A DNA stretch of 64,000 nucleotides from Clostridia bacterium (lineage in GTDB: Bacteria > Bacillota > Clostridia > Oscillospirales > Acutalibacteraceae). Every line of letters begins with the position of its first letter. Positions within the stretch are counted from its first letter, which is position 1. Made by a program: the position numbers and the translations under genes. The notes under the pieces are model-generated. The model was given only the letters and a program-made list of their open reading frames with translations, was not told the DNA's origin and ran no database searches. This document shows positions 32,754 to 41,391 of this stretch, piece by piece. The stretch spans positions 1 to 64,000 of the forward strand of contig JAFTCX010000081.1 in NCBI GenBank assembly GCA_017454485.1, read 5' to 3'.

Positions 32754-35700
32754 TCATCTTGTGAAGGTGTATTTGAAGTGGGAACTGCTGACCATAGGCG
32801 CTGTGTGCGGAATAAATGCCAGTGTTACGGTGACATCCATGGTGAACGGGTTCATGATCTCATAGGAATCCAGCGTGTAGTTCTTGTTGATCTTGGCCGT
32901 GATCGTCGTTTCGCCGATGGAAGCGTTGCTGATCTTGGCCTTGTTGCCGTATTGTGCGATCTGATCGCCGTTGTCGGCAATGCTGTCGAGGAAGCCCGGA
33001 TGGTAGGTGGCCTTCTTCGAAGCGTCGAAGGATTCCTTGCCGAGCACAACGGTCACGGTCGTGCTGCCGTCGGCGTTGGGTGTTGCGGTCACAGACTTTA
33101 CGCCCTTCTGGAAGGATGCGAGGTTGTGCTGGTCATAGAGATAGGTCGTGCCGGCGTTGGGCGTAATGGCGTAATACTGCCAGAGCGTGTATTTTGTGGT
33201 GGTTTTCGTGCCATCGGATTTCGTAACCGTATGCGTCGCTTCGCCGGAGGCGTTGTTGAACGTGCAGGTGGTGGTGGAGGTTTCCTTATCCTCCGCCGTT
33301 TCACCGAGCATGGTCGCTGAGCTTTTCAGCTCGGTTTCCGCGTTCATCGTCAGTGTTCCGGTTTCATAGCGTGTGTTGTTGACCGCCTGGGCGAGCATGA
33401 GCACATACGCTTCTTGGTCGCCTGCAGAGGACGAGGCGGAAAGCGCGCCGACGGCCGGGGTGGTGTAATCAACGTCGTCATAGGCGACATAGACGGTCTG
33501 GGTCGTTTCGCTGTAGGCGAGCTGCTTGCTTTCGTCGGAGATGTCCAGCGCAAAAATGCGGAAGGTGACGGAACCGATCGCGGAAACGCGGACGGTCTGG
33601 CGGTAGTTCGGCGCAAGGCGCAGCGTGGCGGATGTGCCGCTTGACGTGGGACCGGTCAGCCATTTGCCGGTGCCGTGCGACACTTCGGAGCGCACCTCAT
33701 ATTTGTTTGCGCCGCTTGCCGCGTTCCAGGAGACGTTGGTGGCGCTGTCGGACCCTGCGGTACATTTCACACCGAGGTCGCTCTCTTTCATATTGCTGAA
33801 CACGCGCGGCCAAAGGCTGCCGGCGCTGAGCTCTTCCCATTGATTGGTTGCCGGGTTTTTCATCTCAACGGCATACTTGGCGTTTTGCCCTTCCACTTCA
33901 TTCCAGGTCAAAGTGTAGCTGTTGCCGGCCTCATTGAGTGTGACCTTGATGCCGGTGATGCTCTTGGACGCTGTGGGTGTTCTGCCGCCCGGCGTTGTCG
34001 GGTTGGTCGGCGTGGGATTCGTCGGCGTGGGATTCGTCGGCGTGGGATTCGTCGGTGTCGGGTTCGTCGGCGTGGGATCCGTCGGCGTGGGATCCGTCGG
34101 TGTCGGGTCGGTCGGCGTGGGATCCGTCGGCGTCGGATTCACGGACGGCGCCGCAGTGGTGGTTGCAATGGCTTCTGCGGAGAACGCACCCTGCTGGGCG
34201 CTGCCGCCGGTGGTGTTGACCGCACACACGCGGAAATGATATTCGGTCATCGGTGAAAGGCCGGACACCGTGTGCGGGATCTCTTTTGTCGTGCCGATCG
34301 TGGCAAATTCGCCGCCGTTTGTCCGCTGCTGAATCTCATAGGTTTCCGCACCGGTCACAGCCGTCCAGCGCAGGGAGATTTCGCTTCCGCTGATTGCGTT
34401 TGCGCTCAGCCCGGTCACCTTGGCGGGCACAGTCTTGACCGTGATGGTGCTCGGCGCACTTAAGGTGCCGCCGACCATGGCGCAGACCTGCACGGTATAT
34501 TCGGTGCCTGCGGTGCGGCCGGTGACGGAAAGGCTTGCTTTGTCGCCGTTAATGGTCACGTTGTTCGGCAGATCGGTGAAGGAGCCTCCTGCAGAGGCGA
34601 TGCTGACTTTATAGCTGCTCGCGTCCGCCTGCTTTGTCCAGGAGACAAGGAACGAGGTTTCGGTCACGCTGCTTGCCGCAAGATCCTTGACCGAGGGCGG
34701 CAGCGCAGCGGCAAACGCCGGGTCGGAATAAACGCCGTAATATTTGACGCCGTTTTCGCTGTAATAGGCGCGCACGCGGAAGAAATAGCGTACGCCCGTC
34801 GGAAGGTTTTCCGCAACGGCGGTGGTGTCAAGCACATCGCCGGTAACTTCCCAGTTGATGCTGTCGACGGATTTGGAAACCTCATAGCCGTCCGCGCCGG
34901 GCGTGGGATTCCAGGCGAGGCCGACGCCGCCGCTGATGCCCGTCGCTTTGAGTCCTTCGGCTTTGGTCGGCGCTGTGCGCACGGTCAGCTTTGCCGGAAG
35001 ACCTGTGCCGTTTGCGTATTTTGCGCTGACACGGATATAATAGGTCGTGTTGCCGACAAGATTCGGAATCGTCACGGTCATGGTGCCGCCTGCGGTTGCG
35101 GGCGAAGCGGAAACTGTGGTGTAGTTTTTGTTGTCCGTGCTGGTTTCAACGGTGTAGCCCGTCGCATCGGCCATCGCATCCCAGGAGACGGAAACGGATT
35201 TTTCCGCGATGGAGGTCGCCTTCAGCCCTTTGACGGACGCTTTGGACGTTTTGACGGTCAAAATGGAGGAATACGGGCCAAACAGGTCTTTTCCGGTGTT
35301 GCTGTGATAGGGACGCACGCGGAACTGATAGGTTGTCAGCTCTTCCAGACCGTCGATGGTGTAGGTCGTGCGCGCGGTGTTGGCGAGCGTTTTCCATTTG
35401 CCGTCCACAATCTGATACACGCGGTAGTTTTGGGCATTTTTGGATTTTGACCAGCTCAGCGTCACCTCGTCGGCGCCGACGTCGCTGGCTTTGAAGTTTT
35501 TCACTGCGGCAGGCGCTGTGCGCACAGACAGGTTATCGGAATATTTGGATTTGAAGTTGCGCTCTGTGCCGCGGATCAGAGAAATCACGGTGAAGATATA
35601 GTCGGTGCCGCCATCCAGCTTCTTTACGGAGAAGGCGTTCTTCTCCGAAGCGCCCATGCGCTTGCGGGTGTTGCCGTTGACGGAATAGATCACATACTCC

Positions 35701-36401
35701 TTCACGCCGGAAACCTTGTTCCATTGCAGCACAACCGCAGAGTCGGTCACCTTGGTCGCTTTCAGTCCGGTCGGCACGCCGACAGCAGCGGTTTTGACCG
35801 CAAGACGGGTGCAGTAGGCGCCGAAGAAGTTTTTGCCGCCGACCTTCTGATAGGCGCATACACGGAACTTATAGGTGGTGCCCGGTTCAAGGTTCTTGAT
35901 CTTGGCGGTGGTGCCGGACGTTTTTTTCACAACAACGGTCCATTGTCCGTTGATATACTGCTGCACACGGTAGCCGGTTACGCCGCTTTGCTTTTTCCAG
36001 CTCAGCTTGACGGCGGTCATGCTCTTTGCCGCGCAGGAAAGGCCGCTCACCTTTGCCGGGGCGGGGGAAGCGTTCAGCGTTTTTGAAAATCCGCCGAAAC
36101 TCGACCCCTTCACGGCACGCACGCGGAATGCATAGGTCGAGCCCATTTTCAGACCCTTGACCGTATAGGTGCGGTTTGCCGTTGCAGTCACTTTTTTCCA
36201 TGCGCCGCTTTTGAGCTGCTGCAGTTCATAGGTCTTTGCGCCGGAAACGGCAGACCATTTCAGCGAAACGCTGGTGGGCGTCGTATCTGCGAGCACAAGC
36301 TTTTTTACTGTGCCCAGCGCCGCAAATGCCGGCACAGCCGCTGTCAGCAAAAGCAGTGCGCAAAGGCAGACGCTCAGAAGTGCTTGAAATCCTTTTTTCA
36401 T
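32754..36401 (-). CDS. Large exported fibronectin type III repeat protein
   Basis: 1215 residues. A signal peptide (1-27) precedes eight fibronectin-III domains (~30-745), each with the pattern V.GLKAT.....V.L.W and a TTYYIRVSA-type end. A PTDP/PTNP linker (~755-800, encoded by the 15-bp repeats at 34003) and another FN3-like region follow. The ~230-residue C-terminal domain is related to the downstream 321-residue protein. No sortase motif is seen. It is probably a cell-surface or secreted scaffold or adhesin. GGAGGT precedes the ATG. Confidence 0.88.
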   Translation of the reverse strand: MKKGFQALLSVCLCALLLLTAAVPAFAALGTVKKLVLADTTPTSVSLKWSAVSGAKTYELQQLKSGAWKKVTATANRTYTVKGLKMGSTYAFRVRAVKGSSFGGFSKTLNASPAPAKVSGLSCAAKSMTAVKLSWKKQSGVTGYRVQQYINGQWTVVVKKTSGTTAKIKNLEPGTTYKFRVCAYQKVGGKNFFGAYCTRLAVKTAAVGVPTGLKATKVTDSAVVLQWNKVSGVKEYVIYSVNGNTRKRMGASEKNAFSVKKLDGGTDYIFTVISLIRGTERNFKSKYSDNLSVRTAPAAVKNFKASDVGADEVTLSWSKSKNAQNYRVYQIVDGKWKTLANTARTTYTIDGLEELTTYQFRVRPYHSNTGKDLFGPYSSILTVKTSKASVKGLKATSIAEKSVSVSWDAMADATGYTVETSTDNKNYTTVSASPATAGGTMTVTIPNLVGNTTYYIRVSAKYANGTGLPAKLTVRTAPTKAEGLKATGISGGVGLAWNPTPGADGYEVSKSVDSINWEVTGDVLDTTAVAENLPTGVRYFFRVRAYYSENGVKYYGVYSDPAFAAALPPSVKDLAASSVTETSFLVSWTKQADASSYKVSIASAGGSFTDLPNNVTINGDKASLSVTGRTAGTEYTVQVCAMVGGTLSAPSTITVKTVPAKVTGLSANAISGSEISLRWTAVTGAETYEIQQRTNGGEFATIGTTKEIPHTVSGLSPMTEYHFRVCAVNTTGGSAQQGAFSAEAIATTTAAPSVNPTPTDPTPTDPTPTDPTPTDPTPTNPTPTNPTPTNPTPTNPTPTNPTTPGGRTPTASKSITGIKVTLNEAGNSYTLTWNEVEGQNAKYAVEMKNPATNQWEELSAGSLWPRVFSNMKESDLGVKCTAGSDSATNVSWNAASGANKYEVRSEVSHGTGKWLTGPTSSGTSATLRLAPNYRQTVRVSAIGSVTFRIFALDISDESKQLAYSETTQTVYVAYDDVDYTTPAVGALSASSSAGDQEAYVLMLAQAVNNTRYETGTLTMNAETELKSSATMLGETAEDKETSTTTCTFNNASGEATHTVTKSDGTKTTTKYTLWQYYAITPNAGTTYLYDQHNLASFQKGVKSVTATPNADGSTTVTVVLGKESFDASKKATYHPGFLDSIADNGDQIAQYGNKAKISNASIGETTITAKINKNYTLDSYEIMNPFTMDVTVTLAFIPHTAPMVSSSHFKYTFTR
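34003..34143. repeat. 15-bp coding tandem repeats (PTDPT/PTNPT linker)
   Basis: About nine imperfect GTCGGCGTGGGATTC units in frame on the minus strand encode the linker. The length is probably variable by slippage. Confidence 0.9.
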
Positions 36402-36532
36402 ATAAAAGACCTCCTTTGTGTAATCATATTTATGATACCATGTTCATGTGAGAAAAACAATCTCTTTTTTGTAAATTCTTTCAGAAGAATATAAATAAAG
36501 AGAAAAAGAAAAATTAAGAGGATAAAGAAAAA

Positions 36533-36551
36533 GAGATGGGTGACCCATCTC
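36533..36551 (-). terminator. rpsT terminator
   Basis: GAGATGGG / CCCATCTC hairpin with a T-run on the minus strand. Confidence 0.75.
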
Positions 36552-36571
36552 GTCTTTCACAAAAAGCTGAC

Positions 36572-36826
36572 TTATTTTGCGAGCTTCGTAACAAGCGCCG
36601 ATTTCTTTCTTGCAGCGTTGTTCTTATGAAGAAGACCCTTCGCAGCAGCTTGATCGATTTTTTTCACCGCAGCATTTACCAGAGCTTCTTTGTCCTCTGC
36701 GTTCGCTTCTATCGCTGTATTCGCCTTTTTGATGGCGGTTTTCAGCGCGGAGTTCGCAGATTTGTTGCGCGCCTGCTTTGTTGCGCTGACGAGCACACGC
36801 TTCTTGGCCGATTTGATGTTTGGCAT
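36572..36826 (-). CDS. rpsT: 30S ribosomal protein S20
   Basis: 84 residues, beginning MPNIKSAKKRVLVSATKQAR and ending with KGLLHKNNAARKKSALV, the standard bS20 pattern. It binds the 5' and 3' minor domains of 16S rRNA. It is monocistronic and divergent from gpr, an arrangement common in Firmicutes. Confidence 0.97.
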   Translation of the reverse strand: MPNIKSAKKRVLVSATKQARNKSANSALKTAIKKANTAIEANAEDKEALVNAAVKKIDQAAAKGLLHKNNAARKKSALVTKLAK

Positions 36827-36907
36827 CCGAGTTACACCTCCCTTTAAGATTCCGTCGGTAAATCATAACATTTTTCAAAAAAAATTGCAAGTGCTTTTTG
36901 CATATTT

Positions 36908-36937
36908 GGATAACCTTTTTGCAAAGCGACCATAATA
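36908..36937 (+). promoter_or_regulatory. Candidate forespore (sigma-G/F) promoter of gpr
   Basis: GGATA, 18 bp, CATAATA resembles the sigma-G pattern GHATR-N18-CATNHTA, with one mismatch in the -35. gpr is forespore-expressed in Bacillus. Confidence 0.5.
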
Positions 36938-36980
36938 ATACTACATTTTTGTTCAAATTTCAAGTCTTTGGGTGAAGAAA

Positions 36981-37868
36981 ATGAATAAACGAACGGATTT
37001 AGCACTGGAAAATGTGGAAATGCAGCCGAAAAAGCAGACCGACGGCGTGCGCAGTCTGATGCAAAAGCAAAACGGCGTGCGCGTTTCCGCGATCACGATC
37101 TTCAACGAGGCGGGCGCGCGTGCGCTCGGCAAACCGCAGGGCAACTATGTGACGCTGGAGCTGCCCGACCGCCTGGAAAGCCCCGCAACCCGCGAAACGG
37201 CGCGTGACATTTTGTCGCAGCAACTGCAGCGGATGCTTCCCGAACGCGGCACGGTGCTCGTTGTCGGGCTCGGCAACGAGAACATCACGCCCGACGCACT
37301 CGGCCCGAAGTGCGTTTCTCTGCTGTTTGCAACACGCCACATCACCGGCGAAGTGGCAAAGCAGGCAGGACTCGGCACGCTGCGTGCTGTGGCGGCGATC
37401 GCACCGGGAGTGCTCGGCCAGACCGGCATTGAAACGGCGGAGATCATCGAATCACTCGTGCAGCGTGTGCAGCCGCAGGCGGTGCTGGTGATTGATGCGC
37501 TCGCGTCCTGCCGGCTGACCCGTCTGGGAACAACGATCCAGCTTACCGACACCGGCATCGCGCCCGGCTCCGGCGTCGGCAACCGCAGGGTGGAGCTGAG
37601 TGCGCGCACGCTCGGCGTGCCGGTGATCGCCATCGGGATCCCGACCGTTGTGGATGCCACAACACTGGCGCTGGATGTGCTGCAGGCCAACGGGCTGGAT
37701 GCGCCGTCCGGGCAGCCGCTGGAGCAATTCGGCGAACGGCTGATGATGGTGACGCCCAAGGAGGTCGATCTGATGATAGACCGCGCGGCGGAAACCCTTG
37801 CAATGGGTATCAATCACGCGCTGCAGCCGGAGCTTTCCGAAGAAGAGCTGCTGTCGATCGTGAAATAG
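36981..37868 (+). CDS. gpr: Germination protease GPR
   Basis: 295-residue aspartic-type protease that degrades small acid-soluble spore proteins during germination. NKRTDLALENVEM at the N-terminus corresponds to the RTDLA motif around the zymogen processing site; VVGLGNENITPDALGPKC and VLVIDALASCRL are family signatures. The ATG at 36981 is chosen, with GGGTGA upstream; a GTG at 36972 is also in frame. A possible sporulation promoter precedes it; spoIIP follows across a palindromic gap. Confidence 0.95.
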   Translation: MNKRTDLALENVEMQPKKQTDGVRSLMQKQNGVRVSAITIFNEAGARALGKPQGNYVTLELPDRLESPATRETARDILSQQLQRMLPERGTVLVVGLGNENITPDALGPKCVSLLFATRHITGEVAKQAGLGTLRAVAAIAPGVLGQTGIETAEIIESLVQRVQPQAVLVIDALASCRLTRLGTTIQLTDTGIAPGSGVGNRRVELSARTLGVPVIAIGIPTVVDATTLALDVLQANGLDAPSGQPLEQFGERLMMVTPKEVDLMIDRAAETLAMGINHALQPELSEEELLSIVK

Positions 37869-37870
37869 AA

Positions 37871-38104
37871 GCGGCGGCCGCCGCGCAGACCGAAGGTCTG
37901 CGCGGCACATCCGGCGGGGCGGCTGCGCGCGGCACAGCCGCGCGGACGGGGCGCTTTTTACGCACGTTCTTTTTTTCGCCCGCTGCCGGAATCTGCCGCC
38001 GTTCGGCTTTTCGGCGCCTGATGCGCCCCGCATCCCAGCGCCTGCGGCGCCGGGATGTCCGCCCCGCCGGATGGCCGCTGCGCAAAGCGCAGCGGCGGCC
38101 GCCG
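37871..38104. repeat. Multibranched palindromic element 2
   Basis: The gpr-spoIIP gap is nearly all stems. Outer GCGGCGGCCGCCG occurs at both ends (37871, 38092). CATCCGGCGGGGCGG (37908) pairs with CCGCCCCGCCGGATG (38059) and CGGGGCGC (37947) with GCGCCCCG (38023). Local hairpins are GCGCAGACC/GGTCTGCGC (37883), GCGCGGC/GCCGCGC (37926), CATCCCAGCGCC/GGCGCCGGGATG (38031) and CCGCTGCGC/GCGCAGCGG (38075). Confidence 0.88.
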
Positions 38105-38133
38105 GCATATAAAAAGCACGCTTCGCATAAACT
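38105..38133 (+). promoter_or_regulatory. Possible sigma-E-like promoter of spoIIP
   Basis: GCATATA, then CATAAACT about 14 bp later, loosely resembles the sigma-E consensus; spoIIP is sigma-E dependent in Bacillus. Confidence 0.35.
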
Positions 38134-38164
38134 GAACAGAGATTCAGCGAAAGCGGGGAGCGAT

Positions 38165-39340
38165 ATGAAAGAAAAACCGATTTTACGCTTGTTGCTTCCG
38201 GCGGTTGCCGTTGGCTTTGCGGCGCTGTTGCTGTGGGCAAGCCATACGTCCGTGCTCGATGTCTGCGCTGCGGCAGTGGTGTTCAGCGCAAAAACGCTTT
38301 TGCCGCTGCAACTGCCGGTCGAGGAAGTGACAGGGATTACCGCGCTGCCTGCCGCAGCCGCTGTGACCACTGCGGCGCCGGAAACAACAATTCCCCCGCA
38401 AACGACGCCGCCGACGACTGCTGCTGTGCCGGAAACAACAGCGACCACGGTTCCGGCTTTGCAAAGCGATGTTTTTCTTGCAACGCCGCAGGACATTTTG
38501 GATCGCATGAAAACGGCAAAACAGGCGGCAAAAACCGAAAAGAAGGGCGGCACGCTGCTGGAAAAGCAGTATACCACCGAGGGGATGACCGATCAAAAAG
38601 GCGTGGTGCGCGTGAAGAACACGAATGACACCGAAATCGACCTTGCCGCGCTCTTAAAAAGAAAAGCCGACCTGTCTGTGACAAAGGACGCGCCTAGCGT
38701 GCTGATTTTTCATACGCACACCACAGAGACCTACCAGTTGCTTGATCGCCCGTTTTACGCGCAGTCGTTCGCGTCGCGCAGCAGCGACAAGGGGCAGAAC
38801 ATGGTGCGCGTCGGCGACGAAATTTGCAAGCAGCTTGAAGAAGCGGGTTTTTCCGTTTTGCATGACACGGAAATTCACGATGCACGCTACACCGGCGCTT
38901 ATGAAAAATCCCGCGCGACGGTGAAGGAGTATTTGAAAAAGTTCCCGAGCATTCAGATCACGCTCGACATTCACCGCGACGCGATTTTGCCGAACAAGGC
39001 CACAAAGATCAAGCCGACTGCCGTGATCGGCGGCAAAAAGGCCGCGCAGGTGATGATTATCAGCGGCTGCCAGGAGGAGGGCAACGGTGTGACCGATTTT
39101 TCCGACTGGGAGCAAAACCTTGTGTTTGCGCTGCAACTGCAAAAGCAGATGGAAACCACCTTCCCGGGGCTGACGCGGCCGCTGTTTTTCTGTGCGCGGC
39201 GCTACAATATGCACTTGACGCACTGTTCGCTGCTGATCGAGGTCGGCTCCGACGGCAACACACTGGAGGAGGCCGCCTACAGCGGACGCTGTATCGGAAA
39301 GGCGCTGGCGGATTTGATGGAAAAATATGTTGAAAAATAA
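38165..39340 (+). CDS. spoIIP: Stage II sporulation protein P
   Basis: 391-residue membrane-anchored amidase/endopeptidase of the DMP engulfment machinery, which degrades septal peptidoglycan. It has an N-terminal anchor (residues 8-28), a Thr/Pro linker and a catalytic domain with VLIFHTHTTETY, ITLDIHRDA, and Glu in CSLLIEVGSDGNTLEEA. The ATG has GGGGAG upstream. gpr-spoIIP synteny matches other Firmicutes. Confidence 0.95.
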   Translation: MKEKPILRLLLPAVAVGFAALLLWASHTSVLDVCAAAVVFSAKTLLPLQLPVEEVTGITALPAAAAVTTAAPETTIPPQTTPPTTAAVPETTATTVPALQSDVFLATPQDILDRMKTAKQAAKTEKKGGTLLEKQYTTEGMTDQKGVVRVKNTNDTEIDLAALLKRKADLSVTKDAPSVLIFHTHTTETYQLLDRPFYAQSFASRSSDKGQNMVRVGDEICKQLEEAGFSVLHDTEIHDARYTGAYEKSRATVKEYLKKFPSIQITLDIHRDAILPNKATKIKPTAVIGGKKAAQVMIISGCQEEGNGVTDFSDWEQNLVFALQLQKQMETTFPGLTRPLFFCARRYNMHLTHCSLLIEVGSDGNTLEEAAYSGRCIGKALADLMEKYVEK

Positions 39341-39349
39341 AACTGCATA

Positions 39350-39414
39350 AAGCCTTCCCCATAGCCCGTTCGGGCGTGATGGGGAAGGGGGACCGCGACA
39401 GCGGTGGATGAGGC
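39350..39414. repeat. CCTTCCCC palindromic intergenic element, copy 2
   Basis: CCTTCCCCAT / ATGGGGAAGG stem followed by ACCGC..GCGGT and GGATGAGG; same skeleton as the copy at 20210. It may act as the spoIIP terminator. Confidence 0.7.
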
Positions 39415-39460
39415 AACTTGCAGTCCCTCCCTATAAACTATAATATAAGGAGCTTTTGCC

Positions 39461-39631
39461 ATGCGTTTTCTTTTTCGCCGCTTCGCGGTGATAATGGCGG
39501 TTATTTTAGCGCTGACGTTTCTGCTTGTGGGCAGCAGTCTTGTGGATGCGCGCGCAAAACAGGTGCTCACCGGCACACCGTCCCCGATGGTGCGTCTGAT
39601 CGGCTGGACACAGATCAAAACGGAACAATGA
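39461..39631 (+). CDS. 56-residue single-span membrane protein downstream of spoIIP
   Basis: MRFLFRRFAVIMAVILALTF opens a basic N-terminus and one membrane helix; a short soluble end reads SSLVDARAKQVLTGTPSPMV...WTQIKTEQ. AAGGAG precedes the ATG with good spacing. It is in the spoIIP direction, 120 bp downstream across a hairpin element, so it could be expressed during sporulation. I do not recognise the family. Confidence 0.6.
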   Translation: MRFLFRRFAVIMAVILALTFLLVGSSLVDARAKQVLTGTPSPMVRLIGWTQIKTEQ

Positions 39632-39637
39632 ACACAA

Positions 39638-39668
39638 AAAAATCCCGGCCGTCAGTGATGGTCGGGAT
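39638..39668. terminator. Terminator between convergent small genes
   Basis: AATCCCGGCC...GGTCGGGATT hairpin flanked by A and T runs. Confidence 0.7.
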
Positions 39669-39878
39669 TCAGTCGCGTGTTTTTCGGCTGCTCAAACCGA
39701 GCATATAATCCACACTGACATTGTAGATGGCAGAAAGTCGAATCAGAATGGCCGTTGGAATGTCGTTTTCTCCGGTTTCATATTTGGAATAGCCTGTTTG
39801 CGACATGCCGAGCTTTTGTGCGAGTTTTGCTTGACTCAAATCCGCATCTTCCCGCAAGTCACGAATGCGTGGATACAT
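39669..39878 (-). CDS. Small XRE-family HTH regulator
   Basis: 69 residues, almost all a Cro/C1 helix-turn-helix: IRDLREDADLSQAKLAQKLG, MSQTGYSKYETGENDIPT, LIRLSAIYNVSVDYMLGL. GGAGGT precedes the ATG. Divergent from BspA-like protein 2, with AACCT half-sites across both promoters. Confidence 0.9.
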   Translation of the reverse strand: MYPRIRDLREDADLSQAKLAQKLGMSQTGYSKYETGENDIPTAILIRLSAIYNVSVDYMLGLSSRKTRD

Positions 39879-39909
39879 ATAATCGACCTCCTGAACAGAT
39901 TCTAAAAAA

Positions 39910-39964
39910 ATTATAGTCTAACCTGTTCCAGAGTATTGACATTTAACCTGAAATAGGTTAGAAT
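39910..39964. promoter_or_regulatory. Divergent promoters with AACCT/AGGTT operators
   Basis: Plus: TTGACA (39936), 17 bp, TAGAAT (39959). Minus: TATAAT (complement of 39910-39915) with a weak -35 at 39933-39938 overlapping the plus -35. Inverted repeat TCTAACCT (39917) / AGGTTAGA (39955), and AACCT-N5-AGGTT at 39945-39959. Confidence 0.75.
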
Positions 39965-39995
39965 ATTTTCAAACTAATAATGGAGGTTGAAAAAT

Positions 39996-41285
39996 ATGAA
40001 AAAAACAAAACAACTATTATCCATCCTTTTGGCAGTCCTTTTGATTGCGCTGTCGGTGCCGCTGGCGTTTGGCGCAAGCGTTGTTGACAGCGGCTACTGC
40101 GGAAACAATCCCGACGCTGAATATAAAAATGTAACTTGGTTGTTGGATAGCGAGGGGGTTTTAACAATCAGCGGAAATGGCGAAATGAGAGATGCTTATG
40201 AGCCTTGGGATAGTTATTTTAACTCAATTGACTCTATTGTTGTAAATGAAGGCGTTACAGCCGTTAGTAATTACGGTTTTGCATATTGTGACGTGTTAAA
40301 TAAAGTTTTTTTACCTCTAAGTTTGAAAAGTATAGGAGACTGTGCTTTTGAAAACTGTATCAGTTTGGCAGATATTGAGTTACCTGATAATCTTACTACA
40401 ATTGGAATGTCTTTCCGTGGCAGTGGACTTACGAGTGTTACAATTCCAAATAAACTGCAAAGTTTGGGAAGTGCTTTTGAATCTTGTCAGTCTTTGGAAA
40501 AGGTTGATTTAAGCTCTAATATCACGAATCTTGACATGTATACATTCTTAAATTGTGTCAGCTTGACAGAGGTTGTGCTTCCAAATGGATTAAAACGCAT
40601 TGGAAACAGTTGCTTTTCAGGATGTACAGCGTTGAAGAATCTGGTCCTTCCAAATGCGGTGATTAGAATTGATCCATATGCTTTTGAATACTGTTCTTCT
40701 CTCAAAACGATCACACTTCCTCAAAGCTTAACTGTTATTGATACCGGTGCATTTGATTATTGCAGCAGACTTTCCGATGTTTATTATACCGGAACTGAAG
40801 CACAGTGGAACGAAATAACGATTAACAAAAATAACGACCCCTTATTAAACGCCACCATCCATTACAACTATAATCCCAACCCGCACATCCATACCATCGG
40901 TGACGCGGTGATCGAAAACAAGGTTGCCGCAACCTGCACAAGAAAAGGCAGCTACGACGAGGTGACTTATTGCACCGAGTGCGGTGAAGAGCTGTTCAGA
41001 ACACCGCACGAAACAGCAAGAAAGCCCCATACGCCCGCGTCGGCTGTGCGTGAGAATGTTGTTCCCGCGTCAGGCAATCGTGCCGGCAGCTATGATGAAG
41101 TTGTTTATTGCTCTGTTTGCAATGCCGAACTCAGCCGCACACAGGTGACGCTGGTGCCTTTGGATCCGCCGAGTACCGAACCGACCCAGCCTGCTCAGGA
41201 CGAGTATCCCACGCAAAACCTCAACTTCTTCCAGCGCATCATCCAGTGGTTCCGCAACCTCTTTGCCCGCCTTTTCGGGAGATAA
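39996..41285 (+). CDS. Exported BspA-like leucine-rich repeat protein 2
   Basis: 429 residues. A signal peptide (1-26) precedes the BspA start domain (NVTWLLDSEGVLTISGNGEM). About eight LRR_5 repeats follow (NGLKRIGNSCFSGCTALKNL pattern), ending YYTGTEAQWNEI and NDPLLNATIHY. Two Cys-pair repeats (TYCTECGEELFRT, VYCSVCNAELSRT) and the tail NLNFFQRIIQWFRNLFARLF-GR complete it. GGAGGT precedes the ATG. The LRR part is AT-rich and switches to GC-rich at about 40860. The same architecture as BspA-like protein 1; probable surface adhesin. Confidence 0.88.
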   Translation: MKKTKQLLSILLAVLLIALSVPLAFGASVVDSGYCGNNPDAEYKNVTWLLDSEGVLTISGNGEMRDAYEPWDSYFNSIDSIVVNEGVTAVSNYGFAYCDVLNKVFLPLSLKSIGDCAFENCISLADIELPDNLTTIGMSFRGSGLTSVTIPNKLQSLGSAFESCQSLEKVDLSSNITNLDMYTFLNCVSLTEVVLPNGLKRIGNSCFSGCTALKNLVLPNAVIRIDPYAFEYCSSLKTITLPQSLTVIDTGAFDYCSRLSDVYYTGTEAQWNEITINKNNDPLLNATIHYNYNPNPHIHTIGDAVIENKVAATCTRKGSYDEVTYCTECGEELFRTPHETARKPHTPASAVRENVVPASGNRAGSYDEVVYCSVCNAELSRTQVTLVPLDPPSTEPTQPAQDEYPTQNLNFFQRIIQWFRNLFARLFGR

Positions 41286-41305
41286 TAAAGAATAAATGAC
41301 AAAAA

Positions 41306-41342
41306 AGACCCCGCCGCGGTTTACATCCACGGTGGGGTTTAG
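41306..41342 (+). terminator. Terminator after BspA-like protein 2
   Basis: ACCCCGCCGCGG / CCACGGTGGGGT hairpin and T-run. Confidence 0.75.
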
Positions 41343-41353
41343 GTTTTCTCTGA

Positions 41354-41381
41354 CCACTAACAGCTAACAGCTAACAGCTTT
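41354..41381. repeat. ACTAACA/GCTAACA heptamer array
   Basis: Four consecutive 7-bp units, the same family as at 23698. Confidence 0.8.
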
Positions 41382-41391
41382 CATCTGTTTT

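Noticed and set aside
34003..34143. Regular 15-bp repeats that look like a CRISPR or satellite
   Set aside because: The units are contiguous without spacers, in frame, and encode a PTDP/PTNP linker.
37871..38104. Branched palindrome as an integron attC site or a tRNA-like gene
   Set aside because: No integrase or attC core sites are seen, and the folds do not form a tRNA cloverleaf with a T-loop.
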